NCBI GenBank assembly: GCA_017557195.1
Contig: JAFZAL010000020.1
Coordinates: 1-63,497, forward strand
DNA from: Thermoguttaceae bacterium
GTDB lineage: Bacteria > Planctomycetota > Planctomycetia > Pirellulales > Thermoguttaceae
DNA length: 63,497 bases
Reading direction: 5' to 3'
Position 1 is the first letter of the stretch. Every line of letters begins with the position of its first letter. Under the pieces are notes generated by a model. It was not told the DNA's origin and did no database searches. It saw only the letters and a program-made list of their open reading frames with translations. A program made the translations under genes and the position numbers. Of the stretch, positions 18,745 through 27,865 are shown one piece after another.

Positions 18745-19770
18745 CTATTTCACTTTAGGCAGGCCGTCAACCCATTCCAGCTCGACTCGGGACAGGTACC
18801 AGGATTTGCCGTTTTCGTCGTTGCCCTGGAAGAAGAGCCACGTCTTGCCGGTTTCCGGGTCGATAAAAACCCCGGGATGTCCGGACTCGCTTGAATTCCA
18901 TTGTCCTTTTGGCCCGTTGGTAATAAACGGGACGTTCCAGACGCGCGTCCAATGGACGCCATCGTCCGACTGCGCCAGCCCGATATGCTGCGGATTGTTG
19001 TTGTACCCGCCGCCGTAGAACAGGAACAGTTTCCCGTCCTTTTCGCAAACGGACGCCGCTTCAATACATCGCGTTTCCCACGGCAGAGTCGGTTCGAGAA
19101 TGCAATGGTCGCACTGCTTCCACTGATCCGGGGCGAGGTTGTTTCGATCCTCCGCGACTGCGACAACCTGTTTCTGAATTTTCCCTGCCGGGTCGCGCGT
19201 TGCGGCGTACAGATAGCATTTCCCCTTGAACTCGATAAAGTCCGCGTCAATCGCCCTGCCGTTTGTCCAGTCGCCTTTGGGAGAGAAGATCGGCGTTGAA
19301 TAAACGTTCTGGAAATGCAAGCCGTCCTCAGACGTCGCGTAGTAAATCGCGTTTTGCGTTCCCTCTTTCCATGCCTGATAGAATAGATGAACTTTCCCGT
19401 CCCAGACTTTTGCGCACGGCGCGGCGATATCTTTATGGGCGCTGCCGGGCAGCGGCGTCACGTCCCCGACGTGCGTCCAGTTGGTCAAATCGTCGCTGGT
19501 TGCGATGCCGATGTAATAGTAGCTCTTCTTTTGAGGGTCGCGGGGAACGAAAGAAAAATACATCCAGTACTTCCCCTTGAATCGGACGACTGTCGGGTCT
19601 TTGGCGAATCGCTTTCCCTGCTTGTTGACAAGCCCGAACTTCATTGCCGGATTTTTCAGACTGGGATAGTCCGGGGGCGTAACCGCGTCGCCCGGCTTGT
19701 ACTGAGCAAAACAAGACGCTGCAAACAAAATCGACAGCGTCGTCAAAACGATTAAAACGGTTTTTCGCAT
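18745..19770 (-). CDS. Secreted GH43-like glycosidase
   Basis: This gene encodes 341 residues from the ATG at 19770. That start is chosen over a frame open 57 codons further because GGAGA lies ~8 nt upstream and a signal peptide (MRKTVLIVLTTLSILFAASC) follows. The Cys in that segment could make it a lipoprotein. Five-bladed beta-propeller phrases repeat: DPTVVRFKGKYWMYFSF, YIGIATSDDLTNW, DADFIEFKGKCYLYAAT, AASVCEKDGKLFLFYGG and HIGLAQSDDGVHW. Candidate catalytic acids are the Asp in KDPTVV, the Asp in AIDADF and the Glu in CIEAAS. GH43 and relatives cleave arabinose or xylose side chains, which fits the GH51 genes nearby. A GH32- or GH130-like alternative cannot be excluded. Confidence 0.7.
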   Translation of the reverse strand: MRKTVLIVLTTLSILFAASCFAQYKPGDAVTPPDYPSLKNPAMKFGLVNKQGKRFAKDPTVVRFKGKYWMYFSFVPRDPQKKSYYYIGIATSDDLTNWTHVGDVTPLPGSAHKDIAAPCAKVWDGKVHLFYQAWKEGTQNAIYYATSEDGLHFQNVYSTPIFSPKGDWTNGRAIDADFIEFKGKCYLYAATRDPAGKIQKQVVAVAEDRNNLAPDQWKQCDHCILEPTLPWETRCIEAASVCEKDGKLFLFYGGGYNNNPQHIGLAQSDDGVHWTRVWNVPFITNGPKGQWNSSESGHPGVFIDPETGKTWLFFQGNDENGKSWYLSRVELEWVDGLPKVK

Positions 19771-19836
19771 GGCAGGGTCTCCGTAGTTAAGTTGCGAGTT
19801 TGAGATATTTTGTGCAGCGCCTGGCGCCAAAAGGAA

Positions 19837-19865
19837 ATTATCCGATATTCGCAATCGATTGTCAA
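19837..19865 (-). promoter_or_regulatory. Promoter of the GH43-like gene
   Basis: On the minus strand TTGACA (19860-19865) and GATAAT (19837-19842) are 17 bp apart, ~65 nt before the ATG. The rest of 19771-20087 shows no gene. Confidence 0.7.
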
Positions 19866-20087
19866 TTCCCCCTCGCGGATATTTTAACATGAACGTCCCC
19901 GGCACATTGCAGTTCCCTGACGCCGAAGAATTCTCACGCAAAGATGGCTGCTAATATTGAACTGCTGCGCGGTTCTAGCGGAAGATTATTCTTCTTTCCT
20001 ATTACCGTCTTCTATGCGTTTTTTCCTTTTTATTTTCTCCATTCTCACAATTTTTAAAAATTTTTCCATAAAATTTCCATTTACCGC

Positions 20088-20115
20088 TTCACGATTGCAA
20101 AATTGAGTGTATAAT
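20088..20115 (+). promoter_or_regulatory. Promoter of the LamG/PEP-CTERM gene
   Basis: TTCACG (20088-20093) and TATAAT (20110-20115) are 16 bp apart, giving a ~95-nt leader. The leader ends in a strong ribosome-binding site, AGAAGGAG, 7 nt before the ATG at 20218. Confidence 0.6.
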
Positions 20116-20217
20116 ATTAATATATAAAAGCGATATTATTTTTGCCCGGGTGTACCGTCCCAAAAGTCGTTTATAAAACCATTTATCAGTTTTACCCACC
20201 TTAGAAGGAGTAAAATA

Positions 20218-23200
20218 ATGACTAATATTCGAAACAGTTTATCCTCCCCCGCCTTCATATTATCCCACGGTCTGCTGGGGCTTTTTATTTGCGTTCTGTT
20301 TTGTTCTATTGCCAAAGCGGACCTCAAAGAAGGCTTTATCCACGGATACTGGTTTGATAACAGCTATTCCGACGTCATGGGAACGTGTGCTGGAACGGCT
20401 TGCCGCACCATTTCCATCTCGGAAGACGGCTTGTTCGGACAGGCGATTTTGTGCAATGGCGGCTACGTTCGTCTGGAAGACTCTCACGGAACCGGTTTTG
20501 GAATTGCCGACGGCAGAGACGGGAAAATGACGATTATGTGCTGGTTTAACCCGTCAAGCGCAGCCACGTCTGAACGCGTTTTGATTTCCAACTCCGCATG
20601 GAACAGCGGTAAAAACCCCGGCGTCGTTTTGGACGCTCAGTACAAGGGCGGACCGTATTACAACATCGGCGACGGTACTGACAGAATCGACCTCAACGCT
20701 AACGTTCCCGTTGTCGCCAATGAGTGGCAGTTTGCTGCGATTACTGCAGATTTAACGACCAATCAGGCGTATCTGTATTACGGAACTGCAAATGGAACGC
20801 TTCAGCAATCCCAGGTCGACAGCGCCAAACTTCAGAAAATTGATTCTCTTTTGAGCAGTTACAAATGGTATATCGGCGAAGATTACAAAGACTATTATTT
20901 CTACGGTCTGATAGACGAAATGGGGATTTGGAATCGGGCGCTGTCGTTAGACGAAATCAATCAGATCTATACAGCTCAGCAGAATGGAACGTCGCTGGGG
21001 AACCAGCTGAATTTCGCGTCGTCTGCTGTAACAGCCCAGGCGGGCGCGTATACGGACGGATCGACGTGGGCTGGCGGCGTCGTTCCCAAATCAGACGCCA
21101 ATGTAACAATCAATAATGCCGTTACCTCTGACGGGAGAACGTTCAACGGCGACGCGGTTATCGGGGAAGACGGCTCTTTAAGCGCAACGGGCTGCGTCTT
21201 TGTTGGGCACAGCATCGACGCAAACGGCAAGTTGACAATCAACGGCGGCGACAACGTTTTCAGCGGAAACAAAAACAATAACTATTCCAGCTCTTTGATT
21301 ATCGGATTCCAGGGCGGAAACGGCGAGTTCGTTCTCAACGACGGTACTGTTACAACTTCCGGATATACGTATGTCGGCTACAACCAAAGCGGAGAAGCCA
21401 AGTTTACTCAAAATGGCGGAACGTTCAACGCCGGCAATAATATCGCCGTTGCGTACAATGCCAATGAAGTTGCATCTATGCTGATTACCGGCGGGGAAAT
21501 GAACGTGAACGGATCCATTCGTATTGGCATTGGCGCGGATTCCACCGGACAAGTAACCGTTTCCGGCGGAAACGTTACCGCAAAGATATTGCAGATTGGA
21601 CGCGCCAGCGCAGGCGATTCCGCAAAAATGACGATTACCGGCGGCGTTGTCGAGGTTACCGACGCCATCTACGGTTCCAGCAGTTCCAATTCCGGGAATC
21701 TTTACATTTCCGGAACGGGTCAGCTGGTTTTGAACTCCTCAACCACCGGCAACGCCATTCGTGAATTGACGTCGTTCAAAATTGAAGGCTCCGGAGCGGA
21801 CGGAACTGGCGCGCTTTTATTCAAGAAAAGCTTAAAGAGCGCAGCCGCTATTACGCTTACCAACAACGCGACGATCGGCATTGAACCTGGCGCAACGTTT
21901 ACCCAAGCCGCAGCCATTGCTGAAACCCAATCGAGTTCCTTGACCGTTACCGGCGGCGGAACGCTGACTCTGGCTGCCGCCAATACGTTCACTGGCGATG
22001 TTGACATCAACGCAGGAACCGTTATTATGAGCTACAACGCCAAGACCGGCGGCACGACGGATACCGCTACGGCGTTGGGCGACCCGTCGATTGCAACTCG
22101 TAAAATTACGGTTCATTCCGGCGCAACGCTCGAAACCGCTTCCGGCTCAGGCGGCGTAGACGTCTTTGGCGGCGCAGAAGCTCATCCGGCGTTTCGCATT
22201 ATCGCAGACGGCGGAACGATTGCCACCGCTCCCGACAACTTAACCTCGTACGGAGATATCGAACTGAAAAACGGCGGCGTCTTTGAAGAGCGCGGCGGAC
22301 ACAACACCTGGTTCACTATTATCAATGGAGACGTCTTCGTTACCAGCGGAAACGCTGAGATTCGTTCAACCGAAGCTGGCAGAGGCGTTTCTCTGCGCGG
22401 GTATCGCAACGGCGCCAACGCTGGCGTTACGTTCGACGTTGCCGACGGTTCCAAGCTGACAATATCTTCGGTTTTGAAAGACATCCCCAACAGCAAAGAA
22501 GTTGGAAGCCTTACCAAGTCCGGCGCGGGTACAGTAGAAGTTTCCTCAAACAGTACGTACACCGGCGCGACAAAGGTTACAGCGGGAACGCTTCTGTTCT
22601 CCTGTGATACGCTTCCAGTTTCCGCCATGACGGCAACCGGCGGAACGCTCGTTTTGGGAACGGAGGGAAATACGATTGTCGCCCAAGGCGGTTCATCAAT
22701 TAAAACAGACGGCGGCGCGGTTCGAGTCGATGGAAACCTTACTGTCAATTCCGGCATTTTAACCGTTAAAGGGGGCTGGACGGGAACCGGCGATATCAAG
22801 ATCAACACAGACGCTCAGCTGCGAATTACAACCAGTTTCAGCTATCCCAACGACATCACGCTCAACGGCGGAACGCTGCGTAACGCGACCGATGGCAGAA
22901 CGGTTTCGGTCGACGCTCCGATCAATGTAATTTCGGATTCTTATATACAATCTGGCTGGAGCGATTATGTAACGTTAAAAGGCGCGTTAAAAGGAAATGG
23001 AAATATTACCGTTCCGTCTGACTCTGGCTATGTTATCTTTACCGGAGACGCCAGCCAGTTTAAAGGGGCGTTGTCGCTTCAAAGCAACATCCGCGTTGGA
23101 AAATCCGGGACTGACTCAACAACGGACTGCGTCAATTTTATCGGCGACAAGAAGATCACTCTCTACTCAGGCGGTCTTATTCAGAACAACGACAATAACA

Positions 23201-25080
23201 TTACCATAACAAACGATTTAGACGTTCAGGGCGAATCCGGATTTAAAACCGGTTGGAAAAAGAGCATTACTCTTACCGGGAATGTAACAGGTTCTGCCAA
23301 ACTGAAGCAGGTTTCCGATTCCGGCTGGCTGATTCTGAAAACCCACTCTGATAACGATGCGTTTACCGGACCCTTCCAAACCGGTTGGGCAAGTACGTCG
23401 TCCAGAGGTCAAACGCGTCTGGCGGCTGAGCAACCCCTCGGAGCCAACGCCGGAACTCTGTATAACTACGGCTATCTCGACATGAACGGATTCAGCCAGA
23501 TATTCAAGGGCGTTGTGGACGATGGCGCGAACAATAAAAAGGGCAGAATTTACAATACCACCACTAACAAATCGACGCTGACGTTCGATATTACTTCTCA
23601 AAATCTGTCGTATGCTGGAACTATCGAAAGCAACATTGAATTGATTGTCAACGCCAGCGGCGCGGGAACTCAAACGTTTACCAACGGCGGAAGCACGTTT
23701 ACCGGAAACGCTACCATTAACGGCGGAACAATCCGTATGACTGGTAAAGGTTCCAGCGGGAATTCTCCGATTGGAAAAGTATCTGACACCCGCTACGTTT
23801 ACGTCAACAGCGGCGCAGAACTGGTGTTTGCCAATCAGGACGTTTTAGCCAACGCTCACAATTACGCCCCGATTAACTTTGTCGTTGACGGAGGCAAGAT
23901 TTCCAACGAAGGCGCGTATTACAACTTCCTCCAGAATCCAACTTTCAAAAACGGCGGTCAGTTGTACGCTTCCGACGGAAACGCAACCTGGAAAGCGTTC
24001 AAGCTGTTAAACGTTACCGTAGCCCGAAATGACGACGACACGCCCGGTGCGCCCGTTCTTTTCAGTTCGGCTCCGAACATGCCCAACGCCACGATTACGT
24101 TTGCCGATATCAGCGACATCGTAGAAGCAGGAACGTCTGTTGCAACCATTAACGTTGCTGAAATTACCAGCGCAGACAAGTCGGTAAACGATAACGTTTC
24201 TGATCTTGTCATTTCATCCGTAATTGAAGATCCCGTCTATAAAACCGACGGCGCTCTTAAAAATGCGGGAGAAATCAAAAAGACTGGCGCTGGCACAATG
24301 GAATTTACCGCGTCCAACACGTATACCGGCAAGACGTCTGTTACAGACGGAACGCTCAGACTTACCGACGACGCCGTTGTTACTCACGGCCCGATTGCCG
24401 TCGACGAGATTGGTACGCTGGAATTCAATATTTCTGACGGTCAGACGAGAAAGCTGACTGTTAACGCGGCGAATGCAATTACAAGTTCCGGCTCCGTTGT
24501 TAAAACCGGCTCTGGAACGCTTCAGATCGATACGACAGCGACGGAACTGGTTAACGCTTCCAGCTTCCTCATTTCGACCGGACGTCTGGATATGAAAGAG
24601 TATTTTAACGGTACGATGGAAGTCGGTTCCGGCGCAACGCTGTCGCCTGGCAACTCGGTTGGAACGTTGACGATTAATGGCTCTTACAATCAGGATAAAA
24701 ACGGAATCCTGCTGCTGGAAGTCGGCACAGACGAACAAGGCGAGATTGTCGTTGACCAGCTGATTGTCAATGGAACCGCTGCGTTTGAGTCCGGGTCAGT
24801 TATCAACATCAGCCTGGATCCGTCCAGCGGACTCGTTGGCGGCGATACGTTCACCGATGTAACATTACTTACGGCAGATAACGCAGCGAATATTTTCAAC
24901 GACGTTGTAATCGCTCTGCAATCCTATTACTTCACAGATTTGGTTCCTACGCTTTCAGGAAATCAAATTCTGCTTTCCGGGACGCTTGATCCCAACGCTG
25001 TTCCGGAACCGTCGACGTGGGCGCTGCTGGTTCTCGGCGTTGCTGGGTTGCTGTGCGTTCGGAAACGAACTCGTAAATAG
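20218..25080 (+). CDS. LamG-domain autotransporter-like PEP-CTERM adhesin (1620 aa)
   Basis: After an N-terminal export segment (~17-40, HGLLGLFICVLFCSIAKA) comes a LamG/concanavalin-like domain at ~45-260, with DGRDGKMTIMCWFNPSS and YGLIDEMGIWNRALSLDEI. From ~270 the chain consists of beta-helix repeats with the autotransporter phrases LTVTGGGTLTLAAANTFTG and KTGAGTMEFTASNTYTGKT. Residues ~444-564 are the same non-repeat block found in the other two PEP-CTERM proteins. The C-terminus has PEPSTWALL at ~1596-1604, a hydrophobic stretch and RKRTRK. LamG domains often bind glycans, and the gene sits beside arabinofuranosidases, so I infer a surface adhesin for plant or host polysaccharide. Exosortase must be encoded elsewhere. 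Confidence 0.85.
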   Translation: MTNIRNSLSSPAFILSHGLLGLFICVLFCSIAKADLKEGFIHGYWFDNSYSDVMGTCAGTACRTISISEDGLFGQAILCNGGYVRLEDSHGTGFGIADGRDGKMTIMCWFNPSSAATSERVLISNSAWNSGKNPGVVLDAQYKGGPYYNIGDGTDRIDLNANVPVVANEWQFAAITADLTTNQAYLYYGTANGTLQQSQVDSAKLQKIDSLLSSYKWYIGEDYKDYYFYGLIDEMGIWNRALSLDEINQIYTAQQNGTSLGNQLNFASSAVTAQAGAYTDGSTWAGGVVPKSDANVTINNAVTSDGRTFNGDAVIGEDGSLSATGCVFVGHSIDANGKLTINGGDNVFSGNKNNNYSSSLIIGFQGGNGEFVLNDGTVTTSGYTYVGYNQSGEAKFTQNGGTFNAGNNIAVAYNANEVASMLITGGEMNVNGSIRIGIGADSTGQVTVSGGNVTAKILQIGRASAGDSAKMTITGGVVEVTDAIYGSSSSNSGNLYISGTGQLVLNSSTTGNAIRELTSFKIEGSGADGTGALLFKKSLKSAAAITLTNNATIGIEPGATFTQAAAIAETQSSSLTVTGGGTLTLAAANTFTGDVDINAGTVIMSYNAKTGGTTDTATALGDPSIATRKITVHSGATLETASGSGGVDVFGGAEAHPAFRIIADGGTIATAPDNLTSYGDIELKNGGVFEERGGHNTWFTIINGDVFVTSGNAEIRSTEAGRGVSLRGYRNGANAGVTFDVADGSKLTISSVLKDIPNSKEVGSLTKSGAGTVEVSSNSTYTGATKVTAGTLLFSCDTLPVSAMTATGGTLVLGTEGNTIVAQGGSSIKTDGGAVRVDGNLTVNSGILTVKGGWTGTGDIKINTDAQLRITTSFSYPNDITLNGGTLRNATDGRTVSVDAPINVISDSYIQSGWSDYVTLKGALKGNGNITVPSDSGYVIFTGDASQFKGALSLQSNIRVGKSGTDSTTDCVNFIGDKKITLYSGGLIQNNDNNITITNDLDVQGESGFKTGWKKSITLTGNVTGSAKLKQVSDSGWLILKTHSDNDAFTGPFQTGWASTSSRGQTRLAAEQPLGANAGTLYNYGYLDMNGFSQIFKGVVDDGANNKKGRIYNTTTNKSTLTFDITSQNLSYAGTIESNIELIVNASGAGTQTFTNGGSTFTGNATINGGTIRMTGKGSSGNSPIGKVSDTRYVYVNSGAELVFANQDVLANAHNYAPINFVVDGGKISNEGAYYNFLQNPTFKNGGQLYASDGNATWKAFKLLNVTVARNDDDTPGAPVLFSSAPNMPNATITFADISDIVEAGTSVATINVAEITSADKSVNDNVSDLVISSVIEDPVYKTDGALKNAGEIKKTGAGTMEFTASNTYTGKTSVTDGTLRLTDDAVVTHGPIAVDEIGTLEFNISDGQTRKLTVNAANAITSSGSVVKTGSGTLQIDTTATELVNASSFLISTGRLDMKEYFNGTMEVGSGATLSPGNSVGTLTINGSYNQDKNGILLLEVGTDEQGEIVVDQLIVNGTAAFESGSVINISLDPSSGLVGGDTFTDVTLLTADNAANIFNDVVIALQSYYFTDLVPTLSGNQILLSGTLDPNAVPEPSTWALLVLGVAGLLCVRKRTRK

Positions 25081-25101
25081 TAATTACGCAATCATAAACG
25101 C

Positions 25102-25140
25102 AAAGCGAGAGGGAAGCGTCAGCGGAACTCTCGCTTTTTT
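25102..25140 (+). terminator. Intrinsic terminator
   Basis: AAAGCGAGAG / CTCTCGCTTT (10 bp, 16-nt loop) is followed by TTT directly after the adhesin gene. Confidence 0.85.
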
Positions 25141-25176
25141 ATAGCGAGCTTTGCCGCGCCTCGCTGCCGTCGCGTC

Positions 25177-25204
25177 TTGTAATTAAAATAATCTTTGTTA
25201 TAAT
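25177..25204 (+). promoter_or_regulatory. Promoter of the first GH51 gene
   Basis: TTGTAA (25177-25182) and TATAAT (25199-25204) are 16 bp apart, ~65 nt upstream of the chosen ATG. Confidence 0.6.
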
Positions 25205-25269
25205 AATATCCAACGGCGACGGAGCCTTTGAATTCTATTATTCTAACAACCCCAATTACGAGACAATCC

Positions 25270-27738
25270 ATGAAAAAAACGTTTATCTCCTTTATGCTGG
25301 TTTTGACGTTCTCCGTTTGCACGGCGGTCGGGCAGACGGTCAATCTTACTGTTGACGCCGGCGCGGATGGCGTTCCGCTCAATCCAGGCATGTTCGGGCT
25401 GTTCTTTGAGGAAATCAACCATTCCGGCGACGGCGGACTTTATGCGGAGTTGATAGAAAACCGCAGTTTCGAAGATTACCGTCTTCCGGAAGGAACCGCC
25501 ATTCGCGGCGGCAAAGCCGTCGGTCCGAACAAGGGCTGGTCGGTCGGGTTCAGTTCTGAAAACAAGTTCCCCAACTGGGAGTTTTCCGCCAACGACGTCG
25601 AGGCGTACCTGACGCTGGAAACGGAAAACCCTATTCACGAAAACAACCCGTCCTACGCCTGCGTTACAGTCGGGACGGTTCTGCCCAAAGGTCAGGCGAT
25701 TCTGTCCAACGACGGCTACTGGGGAATCCCGATTAATAAAGGGGATGAGTATAAGTTCTCGATTTTCGCCCGATCGGCTCAAAAGACGCCGGTTCTCGTT
25801 CGGCTGGTTGGAAAGGACAATGCCGTTCTGGGACAAACGACAATTGAAGTCGCGTCGGTGGCGTGGACGAAATACGAATGCGTCTTTACCGGGTCCGTTA
25901 CAGCAGACGCCCGGCTGGAACTCGTCTTTACGAAGCCGGGGAAAGTTTACGTCGATGAAATCTCGCTCTTCCCGCCGACGTTCAATAGCCGTCCCAACGG
26001 GCTAAGAAAAGACCTTGTCGAGCTGTTCCGCGGCCTCAAGCCCGGATTCGTTCGATTCCCCGGCGGATGCGTTGTCGAAGGCTGTACGATAGCCAACCGT
26101 TACATTCCAACAACGACCATAGGTCCGGTGGAAACGCGGCGGTCGCGCTGGAGTTTGTGGGGATACCGTTCCAATCAGGGGCTGGGGCTGCACGAGTACC
26201 TTCAGTTCTGCGAAGACGTCAACGCGGAGGCGATGCTGGTCGTCTCCTGCGGCATGGCTTGCGAGTTCCGCGACGGGGGCATGGCGCCCGTCGAAGACCT
26301 TCAGCCCTATATCGACGAAGCTCTCAACGCGATTGAATACGCCGTCGGACCTGTTACAAGCAAATACGGAGCCATGCGCGCTGCGGCGGGACATCCAGAG
26401 CCGTTCAACCTCAAGTACGTCGAAATCGGCAACGAAAACTATGGCAAAGAATACGCTCGCCGATACAAACCGTTTCACGCCGCCCTCAAGGCGAAGTATC
26501 CCGATTTGCTCTACGTCTCCTGTATTGAAATCAAAGACGCCGACGTTGACATTCGGGACGATCATTTTTATAACACTCCTGAAAGGCTTGCTCGAATCCC
26601 CGATCGCTACGATACAGAAACTCGCGAAAAACGCAAAGTGTACATCGGAGAATACGGCGTTTCGCAGATGAAACACAACGGATGTCTCAACGACGCGTTA
26701 GGCGAAGCCGCGATGATGATCGGCATGGAACGCAACGCCGACGCTGTTACAATGGCGTCGTACGCGCCGCGGTTCCACAACGTCTGCGACCCGACCTGGA
26801 CAGTCCAGATGATCGGCTTCGACAACCGCCGGACGTTCTGTCAGCCCTTCTATTACGTTCAGAAGATGTTTGCTCTGCAAAAGGGCGACCGCGTCCTGCC
26901 GACAAACATTTCTGTAACACAGCAGGAAGAACGCGCGGCAACGCTCATTCTGGCTACGTGGAACACCAGGGCGGAAGTCAAAGACTTGGTTGTAACAGAC
27001 GCCAGCGGCAAAGAGTTCAAGCTTTCCCCGGACGAAGAAAAGGCTCTTTTCGCCCCGCTGACCAAAGAAATCGCCACGCCCAACAGCGTCGTCGTTCCGG
27101 GGTTAAAGCTCTCCGGCGACTATACGTTCAAATTCAAGGCGAGACGAATCGACGGGACTGAAGGACTGCTCATCGGGTTCAATTACTTTGACAACCAAAA
27201 CTTCACCTGGATCAATCGCGCCGGGTTTGCGAACACAAAAGACGCGGTTATTCAGCGGGTTGACGGCGCCAAATACTTCCTGGACGTCAAAACCGAGGAA
27301 TACCAGCCGTATCAAACAGGCGTCTGGTACGAGTACGAGATTCGAGTCGGCAAAAATTCACTTGCCGCTTTTGAAAACGGCAAACTGTTTTTACAAAGTC
27401 CGGCAACCGACGGCTCGTTCTGGAAACCGTTCAGTACGGGGAACAAAACGACGCTGTTTACTGTCGCCCATCGCGACACCAAAACCGGGGAACTGCTCAT
27501 TCGAATCGTCAATATGAAAACCGAGCCGGTTGACGTCCAAATCAAGCTGGACAACTGGTCAGGCAAGACGGACTTTGCCGTTGAAGAAACCGTTTTGACG
27601 TCCGAAAAGAACACGGACCGCAACTCCCTCGACGAGCCGAAAAAAGTCGTTCCGAGAACGTCGGAATTCAATGTTACAGGAACGTCGTTCACCTACAAAG
27701 TCAAAGCGAATTCACTGACGAATTTGAGGTTGAAGTAG
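25270..27738 (+). CDS. Secreted GH51 alpha-L-arabinofuranosidase
   Basis: This gene encodes 822 residues from the ATG at 25270, which begins a signal peptide (MKKTFISFMLVLTFSVCTA); the frame is open 14 codons further upstream without a signal. The GH51 hallmark FGLFFEEINHSGDGGLYAEL is near the mature N-terminus and FPGGCVVEGC further on. The acid/base Glu389 is in EIGNENYG and the nucleophile Glu461 in YIGEYGVSQ. A carbohydrate-binding-type insert precedes the barrel, and a LamG-like sandwich at ~600-735 interrupts the C-terminal sandwich. The family releases terminal arabinofuranose from arabinan and arabinoxylan. A second GH51 follows but shares little beyond the motifs, so the two probably differ in linkage preference. 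Confidence 0.92.
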   Translation: MKKTFISFMLVLTFSVCTAVGQTVNLTVDAGADGVPLNPGMFGLFFEEINHSGDGGLYAELIENRSFEDYRLPEGTAIRGGKAVGPNKGWSVGFSSENKFPNWEFSANDVEAYLTLETENPIHENNPSYACVTVGTVLPKGQAILSNDGYWGIPINKGDEYKFSIFARSAQKTPVLVRLVGKDNAVLGQTTIEVASVAWTKYECVFTGSVTADARLELVFTKPGKVYVDEISLFPPTFNSRPNGLRKDLVELFRGLKPGFVRFPGGCVVEGCTIANRYIPTTTIGPVETRRSRWSLWGYRSNQGLGLHEYLQFCEDVNAEAMLVVSCGMACEFRDGGMAPVEDLQPYIDEALNAIEYAVGPVTSKYGAMRAAAGHPEPFNLKYVEIGNENYGKEYARRYKPFHAALKAKYPDLLYVSCIEIKDADVDIRDDHFYNTPERLARIPDRYDTETREKRKVYIGEYGVSQMKHNGCLNDALGEAAMMIGMERNADAVTMASYAPRFHNVCDPTWTVQMIGFDNRRTFCQPFYYVQKMFALQKGDRVLPTNISVTQQEERAATLILATWNTRAEVKDLVVTDASGKEFKLSPDEEKALFAPLTKEIATPNSVVVPGLKLSGDYTFKFKARRIDGTEGLLIGFNYFDNQNFTWINRAGFANTKDAVIQRVDGAKYFLDVKTEEYQPYQTGVWYEYEIRVGKNSLAAFENGKLFLQSPATDGSFWKPFSTGNKTTLFTVAHRDTKTGELLIRIVNMKTEPVDVQIKLDNWSGKTDFAVEETVLTSEKNTDRNSLDEPKKVVPRTSEFNVTGTSFTYKVKANSLTNLRLK

Positions 27739-27779
27739 GTTTGGCGGCGAGGCGCCGCTCCCGATCCGCTCTGCACATG

Positions 27780-27808
27780 TTGACAAACGCTTTTCGACCG
27801 GTTATAAT
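27780..27808 (+). promoter_or_regulatory. Perfect-consensus promoter of the second GH51 gene
   Basis: TTGACA (27780-27785) and TATAAT (27803-27808) are both exact consensus with the optimal 17-bp spacer. A hairpin GCGGCG/CGCCGC (27744-27758) separates it from the preceding stop. Confidence 0.88.
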
Positions 27809-27865
27809 GATCTGTAAACGGTTCAAATACGAATAGTTTATTCACCATTAAAGGAACAATAACAC

